From: Loxodes magnus
Lineage: Eukaryota > Ciliophora > Karyorelictea > Loxodida > Loxodidae
NCBI GenBank assembly: GCA_946699065.1
Contig: CAMPDV010000018.1
Span: 1,546,825-1,610,824, forward strand
Direction: 5' to 3'
DNA length: 64,000 bases
Shown here: positions 39,121 to 51,949 of the stretch, one piece after another
Layout: the number at the start of each line of letters is the position of its first letter
Position numbering within the stretch: position 1 is the stretch's first letter
The notes under the pieces: generated by a model
Seen by the model: only the letters and a program-made list of their open reading frames with translations
What the model was told of the DNA's origin: nothing
Database searches by the model: none
Program-made: the position numbers and the translations under genes

Positions 39121-42006
39121 CTCTTAAATAAATTTATAAAACAATTTTTTTAACTTTTGCTAATTAATTTACTTTTAACTTTTTTATCTAATTTATTATA
39201 TTTTAGTTGCATATAAATTTTTTTCTAGGTTTAGTTATTTCTCTTAAAAGGTGTATTGCAACTCTTTTTCGATGTAAAAATTCTTGGTTTCCTAATTTAA
39301 AAGTTATACTTTTGCTTAAAAAGGCTATATAACATTTTTATCAAACATATTCGCAGATATTTGACTGTTCTAAAAGTTTTTTCATTGATTATTTATTTAT
39401 TTTGTTATTTGTATTAAAATAGAATTTTCTATTTGTCTCATGAATAAAACTGGTTAGGAGGGAATATGAATATCAAATAATTAATGCTATCTTATTTATC
39501 TCTTAAAGATCATAAACATTTGTATTTTTTATATAAAAAGCTTTTAAGTTAGTATTGCTAAGCTCTATTTAATCATCAGCTTTTAGTTGAAATTAATTAA
39601 AAAATGAGTCTTAATAAATCAAACTTTTTTAATGATAATCAAGAGAAGTGATAATTAGTTCAAATGTATAATTCTCTTAAGCACATATAAACGAACTATT
39701 TTTGGAAAATATACGTCCTTAATAATAATTTCATACTTTTAAAAATTATAAATATAACTATTGAAGTAAAGTGAGTACTCGAAAACAATCAATAGATGAA
39801 CTATAATAAAATAAAATAAAATAAATTTAGTTTATTTGATTTGTAGGAATGATATATGCAAAAAATAAATAAATAAAGCTATTTTACTTTCAATTTATTC
39901 TTTTTTATTTTTAATTTGCATTTATTAAACTTATTTATAAGAGTAGAGTTCTTTCTTCAATTTTAAATAGTTTTTTGTCTATATTAAATTTACTCAAATA
40001 TTTTTAGAAAAGAAGAGTTAAAAGGATATTAATAGATTCATTTTAAAAAATTTTGAAATTGAATTAAAAAACAATAAAATAATCTAAATTTGATTTTAAA
40101 AACAGATATGAACTTACCTTCTTTAATCTAAAAGACATTCTTCAAATGTTTTATATTAAATTGAAGATATTGAGTAAGTTAAATCGGTATGTCTATTTAT
40201 AGTTTACATAAACTTATATTTATAAAATATTTATGAGTTTTTATATCCCTATCTTAATTTTTACTTTTACCAGATGGTGAAAAAAATAATGATATTACTA
40301 TGATTACTCAAAAATATAATAATTGTGAAATAAATTATTCATATACTTTAGATATCTTATAACATTCTAGTTTTTTAAGATTTTGAATCATTTTATATAT
40401 TATTTAAAATTTTCTCTAAAATTAGAATCGATTTTACGCTTATAAATAAACTAGATCAATTAATTTTGAGTTAGATTTTTCAAATATTATAGATAAACAT
40501 GAATCTTCTTATTATCCTATTTTTTATTCAGATGATGATTTAATTTGCTATGTACAATTTAATTTGTAAATAATAGAACAATAGCAGATTTAATTTAAAT
40601 TCCTTAAATAATTATTTTGAAAATTCTGTTTAATTTATCAATTATACTAATGTGATAAAATACTAAGGCCTTATATTCGGTTTTCGTTATGATGCTTTAA
40701 GATTTATAAAAAATTAAAAAATCATTTTATTAAATTAGACATTGGATAATCTTACAACCTAGAAATAATAAATAATTTATTTTTATTCAATCTTTTGCTA
40801 TTTTCATTTTCTAAATTAAACCTTATTCTCCTATAATAACTCAAATTTCTTATTCTTCAATTCTATATTTTAATTTTGCTTCTATCTTTAATCATTTTTC
40901 TCTAAAATTTTCCTTTCATTATTTAGTTAATAGCCATTTACAATTTTTATTTATTAGTTAATTTAACTTTTTAATGTTAATTTTTTCACACTGATCCTAG
41001 CAGTGTATTGCAATTAATAATTTGGTATAATCCCTATAATTAGATTAAAAGTGAATTTAATAAGTCAACTATTTGTTTAAATTAGCAATCTTAAAGCAAA
41101 ATAATTAGAACTTTAAATAATTTCCCTTTAATATTACTAGTTTCTAGCTATTCTACATTCCTTTTCGATTTAAACATAGATCTCATTTAATTTAAGTTAT
41201 AGAATCATTTAGCATTAGTAATTATTAGTAAAGCTTATATTTAAGTTAACTTCACTAAGCATTTAATAACTATGAGAAATCTAATTATCAATATTCATTA
41301 CGAACTATTCATTTTTACTTTATTTCATACTTATACTTTATAAATGCTAGTCTCTAGAACTATCTTCAAATTAAATCTATGAGGGACATTAAATAGAATT
41401 TAACTCCAGTTTGTATATATAAGTATAGAAATCAAATAAAATGGTTCTGTATATTATAATAATAGGTATTATCTTATCATTTATAAGTTATCTGTCTCCT
41501 TAAATTATTCGCTTTATCTAATGTGTGCTATATTATATAACTAAAGCTAAATTAAATTAATTATCTATACGCTAAACTTTAATAAAGCAAATTGATAAGA
41601 AAATTGTTTAGATTTAAAGAAAATAGTCACTTGGTTAATAAGAATACAATCAAATCTAAAGAATCTAAGAGTTATTAAGCATTCAAAGCTTTATCTCTTT
41701 CAAACTAATAATAACACTTTCTATCTTATTCAAAATATATTAAAGGATATAATCAATTTAAGAGTTTATCTATCAGCTAGCATCAAGTAAGTAAAATATA
41801 AAAGCTTTAATAATTTAATTTAATTAATGAGATTACTTATTTATATCTAATTTGAAGATAAACCATCTTTGATTTTCACCGTTACAGCTAAAATTGTAGA
41901 ATTTAGCTTTTATTTAGAATATGATAACTTAGATTATGCTTAAATTAAATAAATATCTTTAACATTATTATAAATTATGTGTTTGTATATTTCATTTGGT
42001 AATGCT
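39121..42006. other. Long AT-rich intergenic stretch
   Basis: No gene recognised. A small CACTG/CAGTG inverted repeat near 40990-41006 is the only local structure noted. Confidence 0.5.
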
Positions 42007-42363
42007 ATGAGTAAGTTTAAAGTTGCTTTTTAGTCAACCAATAACTTTGAGTTAGCTAAAAAAAGGCAAATGGATTATAAATAGAAATCAATTAAATATA
42101 AAGTGACTGATTTTATTAGATCGCAAACTATTAAAATCCTAGGTCTTTTAAGAAGTAAGTAGAACTCTTTCAAATTTCCTTTATAGCAAAAGCTAAATAA
42201 ATTCCGCTTAAAGACGGATTTTTTAAATTAAAATTAAAGGATAAAGTTTATATAGGTAATCCAATCTATTTAGCAAAAGTTGATAATTGAAAAGTAAAAG
42301 TAATAATTATAGTAAGGTGGCCAGAATTATAGTGTTGGATGGTATGAAGTAAAGAAATTTTAA
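42007..42363 (+). CDS. Possible small basic protein or 5' extension of the next gene
   Basis: Frame from ATG 42007 gives 118 residues rich in Lys, Gln and Arg (for example NFELAKKRQMDYKQKSIKYK), ending NYSVGWYEVKKF before TAA. It is in the same frame as the next ATG at 42406. If TAA is Gln there, it would become a 133-residue extension of that protein. The linker between them looks non-coding, so I favour a separate short gene or untranslated sequence. A 33-nt GT...AG segment inside could also be an intron. Confidence 0.3.
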
Positions 42364-42405
42364 TTATTTAATAGCTTTATTTTTCATAATTTCCAAATCT
42401 TAAAA

Positions 42406-43424
42406 ATGGATCAAGAAAGGAAGAAAATATACTCTTACATTTTAGCAATATTTATGGCTACATGCTTGCTTTCTGTTTTATATAGATTTTAAGGTGGAAT
42501 ATCTAGGTTTACAGATTCAAAAGAATCTGAAACTGCTTTAAATAAGACAAGTGGAAAAAATCATTAAGATAACTAAGATAAAAATAAGAATAAAAATGAA
42601 CAAGAAACTCAAAACCAATAGCAGCAATCTAATAATGTAAGTTACTTTAATTTTAGGACCAAAATAATACAAACAATAATGGATCTTCACTTAGATATTT
42701 ACAAGAAGAAGAAGATTGAAGCGATATTAACATTCTTAAAAATAGTAAAGGTTAGCCTGGAATGTGATTAGCGTCAAAATTATATGAAGATACTTAGTCA
42801 AATCTTATAAGCTTTTTAAATATTAGCAGTGGAAGTTTTTCAATATCGTTTCAATAAATCGAATAAAATACAATCGATAAATAGTCTAACCTTATTATAT
42901 CTATTGATTTTATTAATGATCAAACAGGAAAAATAACATATACATAAAAAGCAGTTTTGATGTCATTATTCAGAAAATAATAAAATTAATCTGAGGTAAG
43001 TCAAGCTAAAACTGAAATCTGAATAGGATTTAAGAAAAGCTTTATGAAATTTATTAAAGAGAGCGATAATAAGGAATAAAATTAAGACTGTGAAATAGAA
43101 GGAGATTTAGTTTTATTGAATTAGAAGTTCAATTAAATGTTCATAAAATCAGATGCTTGCAATTTCAAAATGCATTTTAAGTTTTGGATGAATTGATGAA
43201 ATTTTGAAAATGAAATTAGAAATGATTTAACATTTACTATTATATAAAATTATATTAAATATACTGCTTCTTAAATCAAAGTCTTAGAAGATAAAGCATC
43301 TCACTATTTAACTTCAAAACAAGTAAAGTCATATCAAACTATTTATTTTGCTAAATGGTTGTAAATGATATTAGAAAGCTAGTAATAGTATATTTAATTG
43401 TTTTAAAGTTTTATTTTGAGATGA
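42406..43424 (+). CDS. Single-pass (type II) membrane protein, family unknown
   Basis: 332 residues after removing one 20-nt intron (42637-42656); TGA 43422-43424. Residues 9-25 (YSYILAIFMATCLLSVLY) form a signal anchor after a short basic start MDQERKKI. A Lys/Asn/Gln-rich spacer follows, then a larger domain with alternating hydrophobic strands. Examples are SFLNISSGSFSISFQQIEQN, SNLIISIDFINDQTGKITYT, EIEGDLVLLNQKFNQMFIKS and CNFKMHFKFW, suggesting a beta-rich lumenal or extracellular domain. Four internal TGA codons read as Trp (DWSD, GMWLAS, EIWIGF and a NWW pair). I do not recognise the family. It is convergent with the coiled-coil gene, whose end is only 30 bp away. Confidence 0.75.
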
Positions 43425-43454
43425 GATAAAATAAAAGTTATAAGCAATAAAAAA

Positions 43455-45527
43455 TCAGTTAAGATATTTAATTTTGTCAAGTTCTGACTATAGCAAATCA
43501 ACTTGATCTATCTTATCATTTAGTTGATATCTAAGGTTTTCTATTAAAGCATCTTTTACTACCAAATCTTCTTTCTAAATTTAATAAAATTTACTATTTG
43601 TTAGATTTATTTTGTTGAATTTCTCTTTATTGTTTGTAATTCATCAAGAACTTGATCAAACTTTTAGCATTTTTCGCATTATTTGTTTTATAATTTTGAA
43701 TTTTCTTTTTACAGAAGCAAAATTTATCCTTACAGCTTAATATTTTCTTGTTTTATTGATTCTATTTGTTGATTGCTTTGTTTTTCACTTTCAAAACTTT
43801 ATTTTTTATTTTTTTCAATTTCTTGTCTTAATTTCTGATTTTCGGTTTAGACTATTTAAAGTTCTTCTTCTTACAATTATTTCAAATTACTAATAGCTTC
43901 TTGAAGCTCTTAAGCGTTATTAATTTCAGATTATATTTTTTCTAGATAATTCTATTTTTAATCTTCCCAGTCTCTTATGTCGTTTTCATGCTGAGATTTA
44001 AGTTAATTTAATTCAAGTTAATAATCTAAATTTTACTACTAAGTTTCTTGTTAGACGTTTATTTCTTACAACTTAGATTCAATTTGGTGTCTCTATAGTA
44101 AATAATTACCTTCTTTCTTTCTTAAATTAACTCTGTTTAAAGATCTGATATCAATTATTCCAAATTTTTTTCCTTAAAAAGTAAATCTTTTTCTTAGTTT
44201 TCATTCTAAAATTATTGAGCTTAAAGGTTATTTTAGCTCAATTAAATATTGCTTTATTATTAGTACTATGTTGTCATTTACTGATACTCAGATGCTAGTG
44301 TAGGAGTTTTACTTTCTGTATATTATTAATTTATCATAGAATTTTATGGAGTTTTTGTTTTTGATTTACTTCTCTTTTTTTGATCTATAGCTGCATATGA
44401 ACCTCTTAAAGCAGAATTTTATAAAAAATTTTGATTTTGTTAGACTAATCAATTTTACATATTCTATGAGATTTAAAATTTTTAAGTCTAAGATTTTTAC
44501 TAGAAGAACTGTTCTTTTTAATTATTGAGTCTTGGTGTTGCAGACTGAACTGTATACTCTTAATTCTATTAATCAAGTAATTCAGCACTAATCTATATAA
44601 AAAAGTTACTTCATTTTGATTTTAACTTCGCTTTTATTCACTTTAAATTGATTAATCAGATTAATTCGTATCATTTTCTGAATTTTGCTACTAACCTTCA
44701 CTCTATTTTTCTTGCTTTTGTTGCGAAGTTTTTTGACCTTCCAAACAGCTTTTACCATTATTGCTTTCTGCTTTAGCCTTAAATGAAGTATAATTCTGTG
44801 ATAGATTTCTTCCTCTAGAATTTGGAGTTCTAATTCCTGTTTAAATTATATTTGAAAAGGTGCTTTTTTTAATTTTTGTTTATTAAGCAAATAAAGGTTT
44901 CTATTTTACAGTTTATTTTTGCTAAATTTACTGTTAATTTCCTTTTTCAGGATAAGATTCCTGAGATTCTTATTGAGATAAGGTATCTATTTAATTTTCT
45001 TTTCTTTTTTATTCATTATTTTAAGTTTTCTGCATAGCTTTCTACTAACTTTTAGGTATTTCCTAATCTTCATCAATAAATTATTATTACTATTTGCTTA
45101 CTTGATTAGCTTGCTATTTTTTATGCTGATTTGGATTTGGCTTATATAATAAAGATTTTTTATTAAACTGACTAAACTTTTATTGGTCTTAAGTATTTTA
45201 ATCTAATAAATTATTTTGTTCTTTACTCTTTTAAACTAGTTACTCTTTATTTTTGTCTTATTAATCATAGCCATGTTGCTTTTATTCTTCCCCTTGCTAT
45301 AAGCAATATTCTTTCTAAATCTTTTACTCTAACATTACAAAGGAATCTATCTTTTAGAGATCTTGCTAATTTGCTTCATTTAAGTAAATCTGAATATGTT
45401 CTGCTTAAGAATTATTGAATGCTGGACTTTATTATTACATTCTTTAATCACTCAAGTTTTACTCTTAATCATTGGAAAGATCAGCTTAATTAAATTTTTC
45501 ATCTTCTTCGTACTCAAAATCGGACAT
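43455..45527 (-). CDS. Gln-rich coiled-coil protein
   Basis: 672 residues after removing three introns: 17 nt (44593-44609), 17 nt (44093-44109) and 20 nt (43575-43594). Start MSDFEYEEDEKFNQ at 45527, TGA 43457-43455. The N-terminal ~400 residues are acidic then Gln/Ser/Lys-rich and probably disordered. The last ~250 are a long coiled coil, for example EKNLEQLISDLQTELIQERK, then LQEAISNLKQLQEEELQIVQ, ending ENLRYQLNDKIDQVDLLQSE. One Cys pair (CEKCQKF) interrupts the coil. Such proteins are typical of centrosomes, basal bodies and transport fibres; no specific family is recognised. Gln is encoded mainly by TAA and TAG. Confidence 0.85.
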
Positions 45528-46584
45528 TTTAAATAATAAATATAAACAAATGCGACTCATTTAAAATTTGCTGACTTACAAAGCTTAATCTAATATTGCT
45601 TTATAGGTTCTATTTTAAACAGAGGTATAATAATCAATAGACTAGTCTTATGAATAGAGTTAATTACAGTTAATTATAATTAAATTATTAACTATTTAGT
45701 AACTTCTAGAGATAAAATCACTTGATAGCATAACCAAGTTTTAAGATTCTTTTATTAAGTTGGCTTTTATATTTAAGCTACTGCAATTATTATCTTATAC
45801 ATTGTGTTCTCCTTCTTATTAATATTGATTTAGTATTAATATTAATAGATGATACTCTCTATAGAACTATAAAGAAATTCTTTTGAGATTTCAACTTTAT
45901 TCAGATGTTATATTGCTAGCTTACTTCTATATCTTTCTACTCTAGCTAGATAAGTTTCTTTATTTTATTCTTATTGGCTAATTTAAATTTGCTTTATTAA
46001 ATACAATTCTTTTCCTTTTAAAATGACCAAAGAAACTAAACTGAATAGATTTATGCAAATAAATTAGAAAGTAGCAGCTAATTTCTTGTCTAAATATAAG
46101 CTAATAATATTAGCCAATTTGACTATCATTAGCTATGCTTTTGCTATTCATAAATCGTTTGATTTTACACTTTTGTAATTTAAATAACTTACTTTCATTA
46201 ATTTAATGCTATTATATCCTTTTTTACATCAAAATCATTATTTTAATAAGCTTAGTTAATTATATTATAGGTATCATTAGTTGCTATTATAAGCTTATAA
46301 TTTAAAATATTGCTAGTTTAGTAGGATCAATATACGAATCTTTATGAGATACCATATTAAAAACCCTTAGAATTTAAATATAATTTAGTAATATTTTGGA
46401 ACTTTCAATTTCAAATAACTACTAGAAGACTGCTAACTAAATGCATCAAAAGGTATATTTAAATATAATATAAAACTAAAGCAGTTATGATTTAGTAATT
46501 AACTAAGCAGGGTATATTCAAGCATAATTAATAAATTTAAGGATAAATAAAATTAAATTTAATAAAGTTAGTGTAATCATTTCT
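45528..46584. other. AT-rich intergenic stretch
   Basis: Holds a short TTAATATTGA...TATTAATATTAAT palindromic patch near 45816-45850. No gene recognised. Confidence 0.45.
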
Positions 46585-48477
46585 TCATTGGAATTCAAAA
46601 TTAAATCCACCAAAATTTTGGTCTTCTTTCTTATTCTACTATTAGTTAAATTGTTAGTTGAAATCAAAATTGAATCCTTCTTACTATTAGCCTGCATTTT
46701 AAACTCCTTATTCTTGAAATTGATTTTAAGCGTTAAAATTAAAGTCGAAGCCTTATTACTATTTTACTTCTTACTAATTTTAATTCTAGGTAAAATTAAA
46801 ATCAAACCCTGTGTTTATGATTTCTTATGCAGGATTTGTTGATTAATTTTAGTCAAAACCAAAATCGAAACCTGAAGGCTGTGGAGTTTCATCCTTTGAA
46901 TTTTATATTGGAGAAGAAACATTAAATTTCATTTTAGGTAATTCTTTTACTTAAATGTTTAATTTGTTTGACTGCTAACTTTAAGTAACTTCTGATATTA
47001 GCATTTCTTCCTTATCCTATTATAAGTTTTTGTTTTGCTCTTATCTTTCTTATTTTCATTTTTACTTTATAAGTTCCTTTTCTCTTTCTTATTACTATTA
47101 TAGATTTTGGTTATTTTGTAAATTATGCTATTGTTCTTATTAAACCTTCTTTTCTGGATTATAAGTTGCCTTATTCTCTTATTGTGGTTCCAAATTTTTT
47201 TATCCTTTTTATTATTATTTTTAAAACTATTAAGCTTATTATTGCATTCTAGCCAGGTCTTAGGTTTCTTGTTAAAGGTAATTTTGATAAGTTTCAACCA
47301 TTTATAAATAATCAGCTTTAGCTTGAAAATAATCCAATTAAGTTTACACAATTGAGTTTTAGTTTTAGCATCTTTATTCTAATATAGCTTGTAAATTAGC
47401 GCTTTCCTTAAGAAAATCATCATGTGTCCTACATAGGTTTTACTTATTTTTGAGAAAGATATTAAAGTTAGAGTTTATTTTTTCCTTTTGTTCTTCAATG
47501 AATTTAATGATAACATAGTTCCTTTCTAGCATTTGATTTATTTCTTTTTAATTGTCTTTAAATGTTTGCTATAAATTTTAGATATAACTATTGTCTACTT
47601 ATTCAGTGTTGCTTACTACTTATTATAGTTTGACTGATTCTTACTAAATATTCTTCTATTGTTCTAGTAAATCTTATGTTTACCTTTCTATTTTCTGTTG
47701 CTATTACTAGAAGCCAACTGAAGTCTAGAATTTGTTTTCATCAAGATTTTAGTTGAATGGCTATTAACTAGGCACTTGAGTTTGAAAATTCATATTTAAG
47801 TTGAAAGCATCAAAGCCTGGTTGTAAGTTTGTATTTTAAGGTACTGGTAATTGTTCACTTACACTATCAATTAGTTCTTAAGGAATAAAGCTTGGAACTT
47901 CAATTTTTTTAGACTAATAATTATAGATAATGTGCATTATCATCAGGAACTGCTATTTATTTAGATATCCTAGACCATCTTAATCTACTAGTTACCATAT
48001 CTATCCTAATATCTTAGTGTCTATTTTACGTTTTAAAAATATCTCTTTGCAAGCCAATCCTGTAATAGTTACTTAATCCTTTGAATTAGTCTTGAATATA
48101 TTTTCATACTATTCTCTTAGCTGTTTTGATAATACCCAATTTTACTTATTGGACTGCTGCAATAGTACAGTGAAATTTCCAAAATTAGGTAATGGAGTTT
48201 ACATTAGTAAGTTTTGATTTGAAATAACTTAATTGTTTTAGGCTAATGAAATTAATTTCAAGGTAATACAAAATCTTTAGAAATCTAAATCTGGTTCATC
48301 ATTTGGACAACTGAGTTCCCATATAGTTGCTAACCGTTGCTTATTTAACCTAGAAGTTTATAAAAAGCCAAAGAGACTCTATCCTGAAACTTTATTACTA
48401 TTTGAAGTATCTAATTTTTAAAAATAGAACTTATATGCATGCAGCTCTTAATCAGAAAGATTTAAATTGTTGGACAT
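46585..48477 (-). CDS. Eps15-like EH-domain endocytic protein
   Basis: 630 residues, no intron, start 48477, TGA 46587-46585. Two EH domains. The first (about 8-95) has FYFQKLDTSNSNKVSGQSLF, RLNKQRLATIWELSC and DLDFQRFCITLKLISLAQN. The second (about 120-200) has YENIFKTNSKDQVTITGLAC, TKILGQIWQLVDQDGLGYLN and KQQFLMIMHIIYN, with the EH-typical Trp after L/I. EH domains bind NPF peptides in clathrin-mediated endocytosis. A Gln-rich coiled coil follows (about 270-500). The C-terminus carries repeated aromatic-acidic boxes, GFDFGFD, GFDFNF, GFDFNF and GFNFDF, resembling the FxDxF/DPF adaptor-ear motifs in which Eps15 is rich. Order and domains match Eps15/Pan1-type scaffolds. Only one TGA is Trp (KQKWKQE). 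The domain assignment is secure. Confidence 0.9.
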
Positions 48478-49107
48478 ATTTATCCTTTATATAGTTCATT
48501 AGAAAATATAGAAGCTTATATATGAAAAATACCTTTAGATAAATACCTTCTATTAATACTATTCAAATACTTAACTTCCATTCTTATTTATATCTTTCTT
48601 CTTATTATTGGAGTTATACTTATATTTAGTATCCTTACAGTTCAAATGCTAATTAAGCTAAACTATATAATAACTAATCTTTGCTTATCGTCATTTAGTC
48701 AAGAACTATTCCATCTTATTTAAAGCTTATTTCTTTTATACCTCTTTTAACTTAGCTAGTTCTTATTTAAGCAAATCTGATAACTTTTAATTTAAAGGCT
48801 AAACATGATTAAAATTACTTGAATAAGAGTATTTAAATAAAGAGCATAAATTGGATAAATGAATCAAACCTATAAGAGACTTAGAATAGTTAGAAAGGTA
48901 GAAGAATTTATAAATTTAGATAGCTAAAAGACTATTCATTTAGGAATGTAATTTTATATAATCAATATCAGTGCTATGAATATTTATGCTTTCTTTGTAC
49001 ATAAATCAAATATTTAAGGTTGATGGTTAAACTGAAAAGATATAATGGAAATAGGAGTTCTATAATTTTTAACTAGTTTAAATAAATTTTAATTATAGTA
49101 ATAGAAA
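48478..49107. other. Intergenic stretch
   Basis: Between the EH-protein start and the IQ-protein stop. The IQ frame can be read on through TAA to a TGA at 49008-49006, but the sequence there is not protein-like. Confidence 0.45.
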
Positions 49108-51949
49108 TTAAAACTCAAGTCTGTTTCAATCATATTCTTCACTGCATAAATAGGTAAAGTGACTTTTAAGCAATTCTAAAGTATCCTTTAATTTAAAAAA
49201 TTTACCGGATAAATTTCTTCTGAGTAATCTCTTATAAAATTAGAAGTTAAAGTCATCGTAGGGATATTAGTTTTGGTTCTTTGTTGAAGAAGTTTCTTCA
49301 AATCTAGTATAATATAAAATATAATTACCTGTATAATTTTGCAAAATTTGTTTAGTTTATTCTTGAAGAGAAGATAATTAAGTCTCTTTATAAATTTCAG
49401 GAATATTATAAACTGATTATTTAAATAAACTTACGTCCAAATTCATCTGGAGGTTCTTATTGCATTTGAAGAAGTTGCTATTTTTTTTCTTAAAATAGTT
49501 TTTATTGCTCTTGTTAAGTTTATTAATCATTCTCGGTTTTCGTGTTCTACTCACTATTTTCTATCTATAATTCCTTTTTTTGATCTTTTTCTTCTGTTTT
49601 ATTCTGTTCTGGCTTCTTCTTTTTTATTATTTTTGATTTAGACAAAGATTTTTTTTTCTATCCTGAACTTTGAATTGCTTCTTATATATTATCTAGTGAA
49701 GTTTGGAGGTCTTTGCCTGTTTTTTCGTGTTATTGCTGTTCTTCTGGTAAAATTTTGCCTACACTAGCATTCAATTATACTTTTGATTTTCTTATGCTCG
49801 TCAATCTTTTTCCCTTTTACTTTTCAATTTATTTTTCTTTTTCTTTTTCATCAACAATTTTATTTTGATCAACAGGATCGCTATTTTAATTAGTTGGTGA
49901 TAAATCTTACCCTTCTTCTTTTTTTCCCCAACAATTAGTTTTACCTTTAACATTTTTAAAATCAAGTTTTAGAGGCTAAACCGCTTGAGATTTTCTTCTT
50001 AAAAATGGTTTTATTGTTAATTATTTTTCAGGCTACTAATTTCCATCTTTTTATTCCTCCTCTATTGGCTCAGGTAAATTTGACTGATTGGTGTCATTTC
50101 TTTCAGGACTTAAAGAAGTGTTTATTTTAGCTGAAAAGCCAATTTCTGCTTTTTCATCTGAATTTATTAATTTTGAGTTACTAATCCCTTCTTTAGCAAC
50201 TCACTTTTTATTTGTTGCTGGTTTTGGTGGATTGTATTTATTTTTCCTTTTCAGAAACTCAAACTTATGTTGAGGCTTTGTGCTCTCCTACATTGATTAA
50301 TCTAATTCTGGATTATTAGTCTCTTCTGCTAAAGTTCCTTATTCCTATAGAGTTTGCTCCAACTTCTACTCAAATTCTTTTGTTGATTCATGCACAACTT
50401 CTTCCTCTTTTTCTTTTTCCTTTTTTTTTGCTTTGTTATTTTATTTAAGTTCAAGAACCCATTACCCAGTTTGAAAAAGTGTTTGAAATAGATTGATAAA
50501 CTTCTATCTGGTTTGTTATAATTAATCCTACAACTTATTAAAAAGCTGCTTGGCCGCTTCAGTTTATTCTCCTTTTAGTTCTTCATGTAAAATTAGCATA
50601 TCTTTTATTTATATTTTTTTGTTTTAAATTTACTTTGTCTTTAAAACCTTTCTAACCTTTCATCCTTTTAACAAAGCCTATCTTAAATCTCTATGTCTTT
50701 TCTTTTGTTTCATTTCTGGTAAGTAAATTTTTTGAACATTTCATCTCCTTCAGTTTCTTTATATCATTATTACACAATGATTTATAAACTAGTTTAAGAG
50801 CTTAGCATTCTCTTTATTTCTTCTCTTAATAAAGCACCTAAAAGCTGCTTGTATTCGATTAACTGCAAAGGAATCTTTTATTTTTTTGGCTATATGTTCA
50901 AGTTACTCTTTAATTTAAATTTCTTTCTCATATTAAATAAAATTTCTCATCATGTTTCGCTGAGCAACTCCTCTTCATATCTTTTGAATATAAATAGCAG
51001 CTTCTTGCTTTTTTTATCTTAATATCTCTCTCTCTTTTGCTACTTACTTGATTTATTCAATTTCCTATTTTTTCTTTTCATCTTTCATCTTTTGCAATTC
51101 TTATCTCTTTTGCTCTGCTTTTTGTTTTAGTTCTTAAAGATTTTATACGTCCATAATCTTTCTACTACCTATTTGTAAGTTTTGGCTTTTACTTACAGAT
51201 GTAGTTTCTGTCTTTGCTAAAAAATCTTCATAAGAATAATAAATACTTATACTTTAGTTTAACGGATTTTTATGAACATTAGTCTTACTTGTGAGTTCAG
51301 GACTTTACTGTATTTATATCTATTAGGCTTGTTTCTGGATTTTAACCTATTAAACAGTGTTTATTTATTTTTTTGTTTCTTACTATTCTATAACTGTTTA
51401 AGGTAATTATTACTTCTACATTTCGCTTTCAGTTTGCTTTTAAATTGATTCTTGGCTTTCCTAAACTTATTTATCTTCAATGGAAACTTATTTTTCTTCT
51501 TTTTTTTCCTCTATTTGACTTTGGTCCTATTAATTTATTTCTTTAATTTCTTATACTTCTGAAACATTTTGCAATTAATCTTAACTTGGAACTTTTTACA
51601 TATAGGAGCTTGTCTCTTCAATAGAAAGTTCCGTAATTCTGTCGTTAAAAGTTTCATTTGGTTATTCTACTTCTTGACTTTCCTCAATTTTCTGATTTTA
51701 TTCCTAGTCGATAACTGTAATAGGATCTTAAAAAGTGCTTTCATTGTGCATATTTTCCTCCTAAGACTATTATAAGAGGTTTGATCCATCTAATACTGAA
51801 TCTGCTTCAAACTGATCTTATTTTACAGTCTCATTTTAATCAATAGCTGAAATATCAATACTTGTTTCGAAAAATCTCTTTGCTTCTTTTCTTTCCTCAT
51901 ATTCAGGAGATTGTAATTGAGAGTTCTTTTCTTAATTTTTCTTTTCCAT
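49108..51949 (-). CDS. Large IQ-motif protein, Glu/Gln/Lys-rich
   Basis: 924 residues after removing introns of 22 nt (49413-49434), 25 nt (49304-49328) and 20 nt (49186-49205), all near the 3' end. The first ~300 residues are acidic and Gln-rich, then a Lys/Glu coiled coil. Three IQ calmodulin-binding motifs follow: AIYIQKIWRGVAQRNMMRNF (about 320-338), VNRIQAAFRCFIKRRNK (about 360-378) and VIMIQRNWRRWNVQK (about 395-410). The Trp residues in the first and third are TGA. A basic region and a charged, Pro-poor tail with RKNKYNPPKPATNKKWVAKE follow. The last exons give EFGLYNIPEIYKETQLSSLQ, TNIPTMTLTSNFIRDYSEEI and LELLKSHFTYLCSEEYDWNR. I place the end at TAA 49110-49108; the next in-frame TGA is 34 codons further. 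Likely a cytoskeletal calmodulin-binding protein; no family named. Confidence 0.85.

Noticed and set aside
46588-47351. Leu/Ile-rich plus-strand and Lys/Asn-rich minus-strand frames
   Set aside because: Shadows of the EH-domain gene, whose FDF repeats and coiled coil occupy the true frame.
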